A stretch of DNA of 54,390 bases from NCBI GenBank assembly GCA_965651265.1, contig CBFGRV010000024.1, positions 1-54,390 of the forward strand. The letters run 5' to 3'. Made by a program: the position numbers and the translations under genes. Position 1 is the stretch's first letter. Every line of letters starts with the position of its first letter. Positions 44,397-51,916 of the stretch are shown piece by piece. The DNA is from CBFGRV01 sp965651265 (lineage in GTDB: Bacteria > Bacteroidota > Rhodothermia > Rhodothermales > VXPQ01). A model generated the notes under the pieces. That model was not told the origin of the DNA. It ran no database searches and was given only the letters and a program-made list of their open reading frames with translations.

Positions 44397-45898
44397 ACCC
44401 CCACTCGCCTGCGCCATCTGGTGCCTTCCGGCGTGTCCATGACCTCGACCTGCATCTCCTCGAGCCGATCGCGGATGGCGTCCGCCCGCGCGAAATCCCG
44501 CTCCTTCCGGGCCTGCGCGCGCTCCTGCAACAAGTGCTCGACCTCGGCGGCAAAGGCGTCATCCTGCGCGCCGATTGCCGTGCGCGGCCCATCGTGCCGC
44601 ACGATGCCCAGAAGGTCATTGATCCGATCGAGCCAAACACGGGCAGTTCGGGCCGATGCGGCATTCAGATTCCGGCCCATCCCCTGAATGAGCTTCGCGC
44701 CTTCGAGGGCCGCGGCGATGGCCTCGGGCGTGTTGAGGTCATCGAGCATAGCGTCGAGGGCTCGATCATAGAGCACATCCAACCGTTCACCAATCCGATC
44801 CTCCCCGTTGCCTTCCGTCCTGAGGGCCTGCTCGACCAGCTCACTCGCCTCCTCGAATCGATGCACGTGCTTCAGTGCCGCCCGGAGCCCATCGAAGGTG
44901 AAGTTGAACGGATTGCGATACTGCGCGGAGATCAGCGCCAGTCTCAGTGCGAGCGGATGGATGCCGCGCCCACCTTCAGTCTCGGAGGCGATGAGTTCGC
45001 GCACCGTATAAAAATTGCCTGCGCTCTTGGACATTTTCTCGCCCTCCACCTGGAGGAAGCGGGTGTGCAGCCAGTAGCGCGAGAAGGGCTTACCTGTGAG
45101 GCTCTCCGCCTGTGCGATCTCGCACTCGTGATGCGGAAATTTGTTGTCCTCGCCGCCCGTGTGCAGGTCGAATGATTCACCGAGGTATTCCTGCGACATC
45201 ACCGAGCATTCGATGTGCCATCCCGGAAAACCCCATCCCCAGGGGCTGTGCCAGCGCATCAAATGCGACGGATCTTTCTTCCAGAGCGCGAAGTCGCGCG
45301 GATCCCGCTTTTCGGGATCGACGACGGTCTCGCGCACGCCCTCCTCCAGCTGGTCCGCCAGCGTATTGCCGGACAGTTTGCCATACTCCGGGAAGGTCTG
45401 CACGGCGAAGTAAATGCCCTTCTCCGTCTCGTATGCGTGCCCCTTCTCGATGAGTTGTTCGATGGCCTCGATCTGCTGCGTCACGTGTTCGGTGGCCCTG
45501 GGCCGCACGTCGGGCTCGCGAAGATTCAGAGATCGCCAATCCTCCAGCATGATGCCGGTGTAGTAGCGCGCGAGGTCCCAGATGTTGGCGAATCGCCGCC
45601 CCTCCTCCGAGCGCAGGGCCCGCTCCATGCGGTCTTCGCCCGATGCATCCGCCACTTCATCCTCGGTGAGGTGCCCGACATCCGTAATGTTGGTGACGAA
45701 GGTGGTTCTCCATCCGATGGCTTGTGCCGTGCGCAGCACGAGGTCGGCCGTGAGGAACGAGCGGAAATTGCCGATGTGTGCATAGGAGTAAACGGTGGGA
45801 CCGCACGCATAGAACCGCAAATGATGCGGCTCGATGGTCTCGATCGGCTCGACTCGCCGCGCCATCGTGTTGTAGATGCGAAACGTCTTTTCCGCCAT
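44393..45898 (-). CDS. cysS: Cysteinyl-tRNA synthetase
   Basis: 501 residues, normal for CysS. Zinc ligands: Cys in FYACGPTVYSYAHIGN, Cys in HIECSVMS, then His and Glu in HTGGEDNKFPHHECEIAQ. The ATP motif HIGH is HIGN and the second is KMSKS in GEKMSKSAGN. A C-terminal helical DALR domain ends with HLLQERAQARKERDFARAD. It charges tRNA-Cys. It lies 44 bp after moaB and overlaps hemB by ATGA. Confidence 0.98.
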   Translation of the reverse strand: MAEKTFRIYNTMARRVEPIETIEPHHLRFYACGPTVYSYAHIGNFRSFLTADLVLRTAQAIGWRTTFVTNITDVGHLTEDEVADASGEDRMERALRSEEGRRFANIWDLARYYTGIMLEDWRSLNLREPDVRPRATEHVTQQIEAIEQLIEKGHAYETEKGIYFAVQTFPEYGKLSGNTLADQLEEGVRETVVDPEKRDPRDFALWKKDPSHLMRWHSPWGWGFPGWHIECSVMSQEYLGESFDLHTGGEDNKFPHHECEIAQAESLTGKPFSRYWLHTRFLQVEGEKMSKSAGNFYTVRELIASETEGGRGIHPLALRLALISAQYRNPFNFTFDGLRAALKHVHRFEEASELVEQALRTEGNGEDRIGERLDVLYDRALDAMLDDLNTPEAIAAALEGAKLIQGMGRNLNAASARTARVWLDRINDLLGIVRHDGPRTAIGAQDDAFAAEVEHLLQERAQARKERDFARADAIRDRLEEMQVEVMDTPEGTRWRRRVGV

Positions 45899-45942
45899 AT
45901 GATGTGGTGGCTATCCCCAGGCTAATCGGATGGATGCACTCC

Positions 45943-46470
45943 CTATCCGGCCTGCTGCCGGACGACCTCCCAGACCAGGTGTTCGATTTCCGGCAGAATA
46001 AGATCGCGGAGTGCAAGAGTGACGGCGTTCGTGGAACCCGGCATCGCAAAAATAAGCGTATTGCGGCTGAGTCCGGCGACGGCCCTCGAAAGCAATGCTC
46101 CAGCCCCGATCTCCCGGTAGGAGAGCATCCGAAAGAGTTCTCCAAAACCGGGAAGCTCCTTCTCCAGTTTCCGCTCGACGACCTCGACGGTCGTGTCCCG
46201 GTGGCTGATCCCCGTCCCGCCGCTCGACAGGATGACCTCACAGCGTCCGATGAGTTCATCGAGGATCTGCGAAATGCGAGTGGGGTCGTCCGGAACGATC
46301 CGGTAATCGACCACCTCCTGGCCGGCGCCGGTCAGCATTTCGCGGATCAGTGCGCCGCTCCGGTCGGAAGCCTCGTCGCGCGTGTCGCTGATCGTGAGGA
46401 CGGCGCAACGGATCGGTCCTCGCTCGGCGGCAGCCTCACCGGATGCGGCCTTATGAGTTTCGTAGCTCAC
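45943..46470 (-). CDS. moaB: Molybdenum cofactor biosynthesis protein MoaB/MogA family
   Basis: 175 residues with the MoCF-binding fold: IRCAVLTISDTRDEASDRSG, VEVILSSGGTGISHRD-like SGGTGIS, a middle MLSYREIGAGALLSRA, and LIFAMPGSTNAVTLAL. The family adenylylates molybdopterin before molybdate insertion. The start is GTG at 46470, overlapping the yidD TGA as GTGA. No other molybdopterin genes are in the window. Confidence 0.93.
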   Translation of the reverse strand: MSYETHKAASGEAAAERGPIRCAVLTISDTRDEASDRSGALIREMLTGAGQEVVDYRIVPDDPTRISQILDELIGRCEVILSSGGTGISHRDTTVEVVERKLEKELPGFGELFRMLSYREIGAGALLSRAVAGLSRNTLIFAMPGSTNAVTLALRDLILPEIEHLVWEVVRQQAG

Positions 46471-46823
46471 GCTCGCTCGAGCTTCTCCTCGGCCGTTCCC
46501 GCGAAGAGCTGATCAATGGAGGATGCCTCCGAGGCATCGTTCGCGTCGTCCACGGCTGCTTCGCCGTACCAGCGAGGCGGATCGTAGCCGTGCCCACCCC
46601 ACGGGTGGCACCGCAGGAGCCGGTGCATCGATAGGATGGATCCCTTCACGGCGCCGTAGCGCTGTAACGCCTGCACCGCATACTCGGAGCATGTGGGTGT
46701 GTAGCGGCAGCTCGAAGGAAGGTGCGGCGAGAGGATGAGCTGGTACAGGCGCACGAGCCCCACGAGCGCCAGCCGCGGAAGCGCCACGATGTTTTTTAGT
46801 ATCCGGTCGAGTCTAAACGCCAT
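46467..46823 (-). CDS. yidD: Membrane protein insertion efficiency factor YidD
   Basis: 118 residues. The YidD core is present: LVRLYQLILSPHLPSSCRY, then TPTCSEYAVQALQRYGAVKG and HRLLRCHPWGGHGYDP. It is a small membrane-associated protein that assists YidC-dependent insertion. The C-terminal ~35 acidic residues after the core are an addition. It is the first gene of the leftward operon and usually sits near rnpA/yidC; that context is absent here. Confidence 0.95.
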   Translation of the reverse strand: MAFRLDRILKNIVALPRLALVGLVRLYQLILSPHLPSSCRYTPTCSEYAVQALQRYGAVKGSILSMHRLLRCHPWGGHGYDPPRWYGEAAVDDANDASEASSIDQLFAGTAEEKLERA

Positions 46824-46879
46824 GATTCGCCCACTGAAAGGGTAAGAAGAGTTAAACGGCGCGGGAACTGCCAGTTCCG

Positions 46880-46935
46880 GGAGGTCGGAGGGTGGAGGTC
46901 GGAAGTCAGAGGCCAGAGGTCAGAAGTCGGAGGTC
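46880..46935. repeat. Eight-unit degenerate heptad tandem repeat
   Basis: Eight consecutive 7-bp units close to GGAGGTC (variants GGAGGGT, GGAAGTC, AGAGGCC, AGAGGTC, AGAAGTC) run without gaps between yidD and hisI. One strand is almost purely purine except for the TC step. This lies between divergent genes and may affect expression or be an unstable microsatellite. Confidence 0.9.
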
Positions 46936-47040
46936 GGACCAGGAATCAGCAACCGGCATCCTTCCCCAGTAACCTGCCCCTTAAACCGATCCAGTCGGCG
47001 AGCGTTTAGCTCCCATCGTCATTCCAAAAATCGACCTTCC

Positions 47041-47430
47041 ATGAGTGCCAACGAACTCCTCAGCAGCGTCAAATACTCGCCCGAAGGCCTTGTGCCCGTC
47101 ATCGCCCAGGACATCGAGACCGGTGAAATCCTGATGCTCGCCTACATGAATGAGCAAACCCTCGCACGTACCCTCGAATCCGGCGTGATGACCTATTGGA
47201 GCCGATCCCGACAACAGGTCTGGGTCAAGGGCGAGCGCAGTGGGCACACGCAGGAAGTAAAGGAGATCCGGATTGATTGTGATGGGGATGCACTCCTCTT
47301 CAAGGTGAAGCAGCACGGCGGGGCGGCGTGCCACACCGGCTTCAAATCCTGCTTCCACAGGACCTATGAAGACGGCACCCTTCGTGTCGTAGGCGAGCGC
47401 GTCTTCGATCCCGGCGAAGTCTACGGCTAG
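47041..47430 (+). CDS. hisI: Phosphoribosyl-AMP cyclohydrolase
   Basis: 129 residues, the stand-alone cyclohydrolase without a HisE domain. It carries AYMNEQTLARTLESGVMTYWSRSR, the metal motif DCDGDALLFKV (Asp and Cys ligands), and ACHTGFKSCF with the zinc Cys pair. It opens the ring of PR-AMP in the third step of histidine synthesis. It stands apart from other his genes, followed after 4 bp by a lipoprotein gene. Confidence 0.97.
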   Translation: MSANELLSSVKYSPEGLVPVIAQDIETGEILMLAYMNEQTLARTLESGVMTYWSRSRQQVWVKGERSGHTQEVKEIRIDCDGDALLFKVKQHGGAACHTGFKSCFHRTYEDGTLRVVGERVFDPGEVYG

Positions 47431-47434
47431 AGTC

Positions 47435-48346
47435 ATGTCGCGCCTCGCTGGAATACTCATCCTTCTCAGCGTTTCCGCTCTATGGCTGGCTGCTTGCTCC
47501 CGGCCGCAGCCCCAGAGCGACATCGTCGACCTCGTCTTCGGGGCATCGCCGCTGTGGGACGATGGCCAGGCCGAGGTGGCATTCTACCGACTCCATCGAA
47601 CACGAAATCAGTATGGCGAGGCAGAAGAGCAGGAGGTCCTCGTCGGGACGTACCTGGTCAAGCACGACTACGACCCGGTCCGCGAAGCCAAGGCCCGGTC
47701 TGATGCCTCTCGCAGGGTAGAGACCTTTAAGTACGCCCTCTTCTACGAGATGGACAGCGGCTCCTACCAATTCAAACGCAACTACGTCGTCAATGCCCGC
47801 CGAAGCGATCTGCGGCCGATGAAAGCGTCCTTCACGAGCTTCGATTGGTGCTCGAACCAGTACCGCGAAATCGCGATATCGCCGCGCGGAGAAGCCCGAT
47901 TTCTGATGCGGTCCGACGACTACGGCAATGCCGAGCAGACCTTCGATTATTCTGCGGGATCCTACCCGCCGTCCGAATTGCCGCTCATCGTCCGCGCCAT
48001 CAGTCTGGATGATGGAGGCGAGGCCCACTTTCGCGTCCTGCTCGAGAATGGCGAGACCGTCGCCGCAGAGGCTCGGCTGATCGGAAGCGAAGCCGTGTCG
48101 ACGGCCGCCGGCGACTTTGAGGCGCGCCGGATCGAAGTGCGATACGACAGGCCCGTGCCGTCAGTGATCGCAGAGGAATCCGACTCCCTCGAGACCTACT
48201 GGATTGCTTTCAATGAGGAAAGGATGCTTCTTCGGATTGCGGGTGCTTCGGGCCGCTACGAGATGGAACTCGTCGAGCACCTTCGATCTCCGTATTGGGA
48301 TGAGGACATCTACGATCGGCTGGAGCGTATACGGGAGCGGCCCTGA
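47435..48346 (+). CDS. Hypothetical lipoprotein
   Basis: 303 residues. Signal peptide and lipobox (LWLAAC, Cys21). The mature part is rich in beta strands: DGQAEVAFYRLHRTRNQYG, EEQEVLVGTYLVKHDYDP, FEMDSGSYQF-like YEMDSGSYQFKRNYVVN, SETYWIAFN-like SLETYWIAFNEERM. The pattern of a substituted beta barrel with a final YEMELVEHLRSPYW recalls DUF3108-type envelope proteins, but I cannot assign a family. It begins 4 bp after hisI, so they are co-transcribed by position. Confidence 0.85.
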   Translation: MSRLAGILILLSVSALWLAACSRPQPQSDIVDLVFGASPLWDDGQAEVAFYRLHRTRNQYGEAEEQEVLVGTYLVKHDYDPVREAKARSDASRRVETFKYALFYEMDSGSYQFKRNYVVNARRSDLRPMKASFTSFDWCSNQYREIAISPRGEARFLMRSDDYGNAEQTFDYSAGSYPPSELPLIVRAISLDDGGEAHFRVLLENGETVAAEARLIGSEAVSTAAGDFEARRIEVRYDRPVPSVIAEESDSLETYWIAFNEERMLLRIAGASGRYEMELVEHLRSPYWDEDIYDRLERIRERP

Positions 48347-48423
48347 AGAAACGGCTTCCCGGCGACACTGAATGAACGGCATCAGGTAGCCTGTATTCAT
48401 CATCCACAATCCCGAAGACCGGC

Positions 48424-49563
48424 ATGAAGAGCGCAATCCGGATAGGCAGCGTCGCGGGGATCGAGCTCCGGCTCCACTGGACCTTCCTCCTGTTACTGGC
48501 CGGCATTTTTGCCTTTTACCTGTTCCAGGGGAGCACCGTCGCCGGTGCCTTAATCGGCGTGGCGCTCATCCTGGCCGTCTTCGGATGCGTCGTGCTGCAC
48601 GAGCTGGGACATGCACTCATGGCCCGGCGATTCGACGTGCCCACACGTGACATTACGCTATACCCGATTGGCGGCGTAGCGCGCTTGCAGCGCATCCCGG
48701 AGGAGCCGATGCTCGAATTCTGGATCGCGATTGCCGGACCGGCCGTGAACGTGGCCATCGCTGCGGTCTTGCTCCTCGTGCTGATCGTCACGGGCGGATC
48801 GCTATCGCCTCAGGCCTTCATTGATCCGATGCACAACATCGCCGGCACGTTGATGTGGCTCAACCTGATCCTCGCCGGCTTCAACATGCTCCCTGCGTTT
48901 CCGATGGATGGCGGCCGCGTGCTACGATCGCTGCTGGCCGTGCGGATGGACTACGCCCATGCCACGCAGATCGCAGCGAATGTGGGACAAGGGATGGCCA
49001 TTCTGTTCGGCATCGTGGGGCTGGTGGGCTTCAATCCCATCCTCCTTTTCATTGCCCTCTTTGTGTACGTCGGCGCGCAGCAAGAAGCGCAAGAAGCGAT
49101 GATGCGGGCGGTGACCGAGGGCGTCCCCGTTCGGCAGGCCATGATGACCCGCTTCAGGACGCTACACCCGGACGACACGCTTGCGCACGCGATGGACGAA
49201 CTGCTCGCCGGGTCGGATCAGGACTTCCCCGTCGTCGAGGACGGACGCATCGTCGGAATTCTCACACGACGGAATCTCGTAAGCGGGCTCTCCTCTAAGG
49301 GCAGGGACGCGCGTGTACGCGAATTCATGCAGCCCGAATGCTTCGAGGTCGACGAGCGGGCCATGCTGCAGGAGGCGTTGCAGAGAATGTCGGAAATGCG
49401 CTGTTCGACGGTGCCCGTGGTTCGGAACGGCGAGATCGTGGGCCTCCTCACGCTTGAGAATGTGGGCGAGCTAATGATGATTACCTCGGCCCTGAAGCAA
49501 AGAGGTGTTTTGTTTGATGGCTCAAATCTCGTAGAATCAGAGCTGCCGGTCACCCGGAAGTGA
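48424..49563 (+). CDS. Site-2 protease-family (M50) membrane peptidase with CBS pair
   Basis: 379 residues. Membrane core with the zinc motif HELGHA near residue 60 in VVLHELGHALMARRF, and the third ligand in NMLPAFPMDGGRVLRSL near residue 160. Two CBS domains follow (about 240-360: MMTRFRTLHPDDTLAHAM, FPVVEDGRIVGILTRRN, FMQPECFEVDE and VPVVRNGEIVGLLT). The layout matches rhomboid-independent M50B/SpoIVFB-like proteases with CBS sensors of adenine nucleotides. Its substrate is unknown. ATG 48424. Confidence 0.93.
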   Translation: MKSAIRIGSVAGIELRLHWTFLLLLAGIFAFYLFQGSTVAGALIGVALILAVFGCVVLHELGHALMARRFDVPTRDITLYPIGGVARLQRIPEEPMLEFWIAIAGPAVNVAIAAVLLLVLIVTGGSLSPQAFIDPMHNIAGTLMWLNLILAGFNMLPAFPMDGGRVLRSLLAVRMDYAHATQIAANVGQGMAILFGIVGLVGFNPILLFIALFVYVGAQQEAQEAMMRAVTEGVPVRQAMMTRFRTLHPDDTLAHAMDELLAGSDQDFPVVEDGRIVGILTRRNLVSGLSSKGRDARVREFMQPECFEVDERAMLQEALQRMSEMRCSTVPVVRNGEIVGLLTLENVGELMMITSALKQRGVLFDGSNLVESELPVTRK

Positions 49564-49701
49564 CTTCCCACCGTACGGTTCGTACTCGACGGCCGGTTCG
49601 CCCACCGGGGCACTCGATTTTCTGAGTTGCACACCCCCTGCGCTCTGCGATACCCTCCCCGCGGCCGACGGGTTGCAGGAGGCACAAATTGCACCCATCC
49701 C

Positions 49702-50361
49702 GTGAACCGAGCCAATCACCCACTTCGGGTTCTCGTAGTGGACGACCATCCGATCGTCCGAGAAGGCTTGAGGGAGCTACTCGATCGAGAACGGGACATC
49801 ACGGTTCAGGCCGAAGCCGATCGGGCCGAATCGGCGATTAAGATTCTCCGCTCCCAGACGATCGACATCGCCATCGTGGATCTTTCGTTGCCGGGACTCA
49901 GCGGCATCGAGCTCATTCGGAACATCCAAGCCGAGTTCGAGGGTCTGCCGATCGTCGTGTTCTCCATGCACGACGAGCAATTCTACGCGGAACGCGCCCT
50001 TCGGGCCGGCGCGCGCGGCTACGTGATGAAGGAGGAGGCCAGTGAAAAGCTTCTGGAGGCCATCCGTCAGGTTAACCGCGGCGAGCTGTTCGTGAGCGAT
50101 GAGATCGCGAAGAAGCTCCTCTTCCGCATCGTCTCCGGCGAAGGCAAGGATCAACAGCCCATCCACCGCCTCAGCGACCGCGAGCTCGAAGTCTTCCAAC
50201 TCATCGGACAGGGGTACAGCACACGCAACATCGCGGAGATGTTGCACCTCAGCATCAAGACCATCGAATCCTATCGGGCGAACATTAAAGTGAAACTCGA
50301 CTTGAAGAATGCCTCAGAATTGATGCAACATGCGGTAAAATGGGTCGAGGTCAATCGTTAA
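49702..50361 (+). CDS. NarL/FixJ-family response regulator
   Basis: 219 residues from the GTG at 49702; longer TTG starts add low-quality sequence. The receiver domain has VLVVDDHPIVREGL, the phosphoryl-accepting Asp in IAIVDLSLPGLSG, VVFSMHDEQFYAERALRAGARGYVMKE with the switch Lys, and the C-terminal LuxR helix-turn-helix HRLSDRELEVFQLIGQGYSTRNIAE. It should be a DNA-binding regulator paired with an unknown kinase; the giant kinase at 30715-34884 lacks a neighbouring regulator. pyk follows after 8 bp. Confidence 0.93.
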   Translation: MNRANHPLRVLVVDDHPIVREGLRELLDRERDITVQAEADRAESAIKILRSQTIDIAIVDLSLPGLSGIELIRNIQAEFEGLPIVVFSMHDEQFYAERALRAGARGYVMKEEASEKLLEAIRQVNRGELFVSDEIAKKLLFRIVSGEGKDQQPIHRLSDRELEVFQLIGQGYSTRNIAEMLHLSIKTIESYRANIKVKLDLKNASELMQHAVKWVEVNR

Positions 50362-50369
50362 GTCCCTGA

Positions 50370-51797
50370 ATGGATCGTCGTACCAAGATCGTTTGCACGC
50401 TCGGGCCTGCCTCGTCCGATCAGCGCACCATCCGTGAGCTCATCCGGGCCGGGATGGATGTGGCGCGGCTCAATTTTTCGCATGGGACCCATGAGGATCA
50501 TCGCCGAATGATCGAATTCGTGCGTGAGGGAGCCGACGCCGAGGGCCGCGTGGTTGCCATCCTCCAGGATCTTCAAGGGCCCAAGATTCGCATCGGCGCC
50601 ATCAAGAACGGCGGCGTCCTCATCCACAAAGGGCAGCGGCTGACCCTCACGACGGAGCCCCTCGAGTTGGGAACGCGCGAGCGGGTCTACATCAGCTACG
50701 AGCTGCTCACGCAAGATGTGTCGCCCGGGGGACGCATCCTGGTCGATGACGGCCTGCTCGAACTGGAGGTCAAAGAGATTCGCGACGGCGAGGTCGAGAC
50801 GGAAGTCATCGTCGGTGGCCCGTTGCGCTCCAGGAAAGGCGTAAATCTTCCCGACATCAAGACGTCACGCCCGTCGCTCACAGATAAGGACCTCAAGGAT
50901 CTCGAATTTGGGCTCGAGATGGATGTGGATATCATCGCGCTCTCGTTCGTGCGAGACGAATCCGACGTCGAGGCCCTGATTTCGCGCGTCCGGGATTCCG
51001 GCAAGGATGTCGTCGTAATGGCCAAGATCGAAAAGCCGGAGGCCGTCCGGAGGTTCGACGAGATCCTGCAGAAGTCGGAGGCCATCATGGTGGCCCGCGG
51101 CGACCTGGGTATCGAGATGCCGATCGCGAAGGTACCCAGCACGCAGAAGATGATCATCCACAAGTGCATGGCGGCGTGCCGGCCGGTCATCACGGCGACG
51201 CAGATGCTCGAGTCGATGATCGATAATCCCCGACCGACGCGGGCAGAGGCAAGCGACGTCGCCAATGCGGTGCTGGATGGAAGTGATGCCCTCATGCTGT
51301 CGGGCGAGACGGCCGTCGGGAAGCATCCTGTGCGTGTCGTGGAGGTGATGTCGCAGATCATCCTCGAAGCGGAAGAACACAGCCGTCAGTACCAGAGCCC
51401 GCTCTCTATCCCCAACCGGCTCTCCTTTCGTTCGGAGGAGGTTACCGAATCGGTCAGCTACACGGCTCACGACCTGGCCGAGCGGGTTGGCGCCGCCGCC
51501 ATCGCCTGCCTCACTGCCACCGGCGCTACCGCCCGGGCCATCGCGAGGCATCGTCCCAACGTGCCGCTCTACGCCTTCACGGACAACGAGCGCGTGACAC
51601 GCCAGTTGAGCCTGCTATGGGGAACAAAGTCATTTACGATTCCTTTCCAGCGGGAGACGGATGAGGGCGTAAAACTCGTCCACAGGCTCCTGACCGAAAA
51701 AGGACTTGTAAATCACGGCGATCTAATCGTAACTACGGCCGGCACGCCACTCCCCGCCAAGGGTCGCACGAACATGGTCCACGTCAGCCGCGTCTGA
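50370..51797 (+). CDS. pyk: Pyruvate kinase
   Basis: 475 residues, the usual bacterial size. Motifs: TKIVCTLGPASSDQRT, ARLNFSHGTHEDHR, LQDLQGPKIRIG, then IALSFVRDESDV, MAKIEKPEAV, MVARGDLGIEMP, TATQMLESMI and MLSGETAVGKHPV. C-terminal domain 350-475. It makes pyruvate and ATP from phosphoenolpyruvate and ADP. It starts 8 bp after the response regulator stop, which suggests shared transcription. Confidence 0.98.
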   Translation: MDRRTKIVCTLGPASSDQRTIRELIRAGMDVARLNFSHGTHEDHRRMIEFVREGADAEGRVVAILQDLQGPKIRIGAIKNGGVLIHKGQRLTLTTEPLELGTRERVYISYELLTQDVSPGGRILVDDGLLELEVKEIRDGEVETEVIVGGPLRSRKGVNLPDIKTSRPSLTDKDLKDLEFGLEMDVDIIALSFVRDESDVEALISRVRDSGKDVVVMAKIEKPEAVRRFDEILQKSEAIMVARGDLGIEMPIAKVPSTQKMIIHKCMAACRPVITATQMLESMIDNPRPTRAEASDVANAVLDGSDALMLSGETAVGKHPVRVVEVMSQIILEAEEHSRQYQSPLSIPNRLSFRSEEVTESVSYTAHDLAERVGAAAIACLTATGATARAIARHRPNVPLYAFTDNERVTRQLSLLWGTKSFTIPFQRETDEGVKLVHRLLTEKGLVNHGDLIVTTAGTPLPAKGRTNMVHVSRV

Positions 51798-51916
51798 CGC
51801 CCGCCACCCTCCGCTCTCGCATCATCTCACCGTTTCGTCTGGTTCGACTCCGCGCGAATGCAGTACTGATACCACTTCTCGGTCCGCGATCTAGCGCTAC
51901 GCGCATTCGGAAATCT

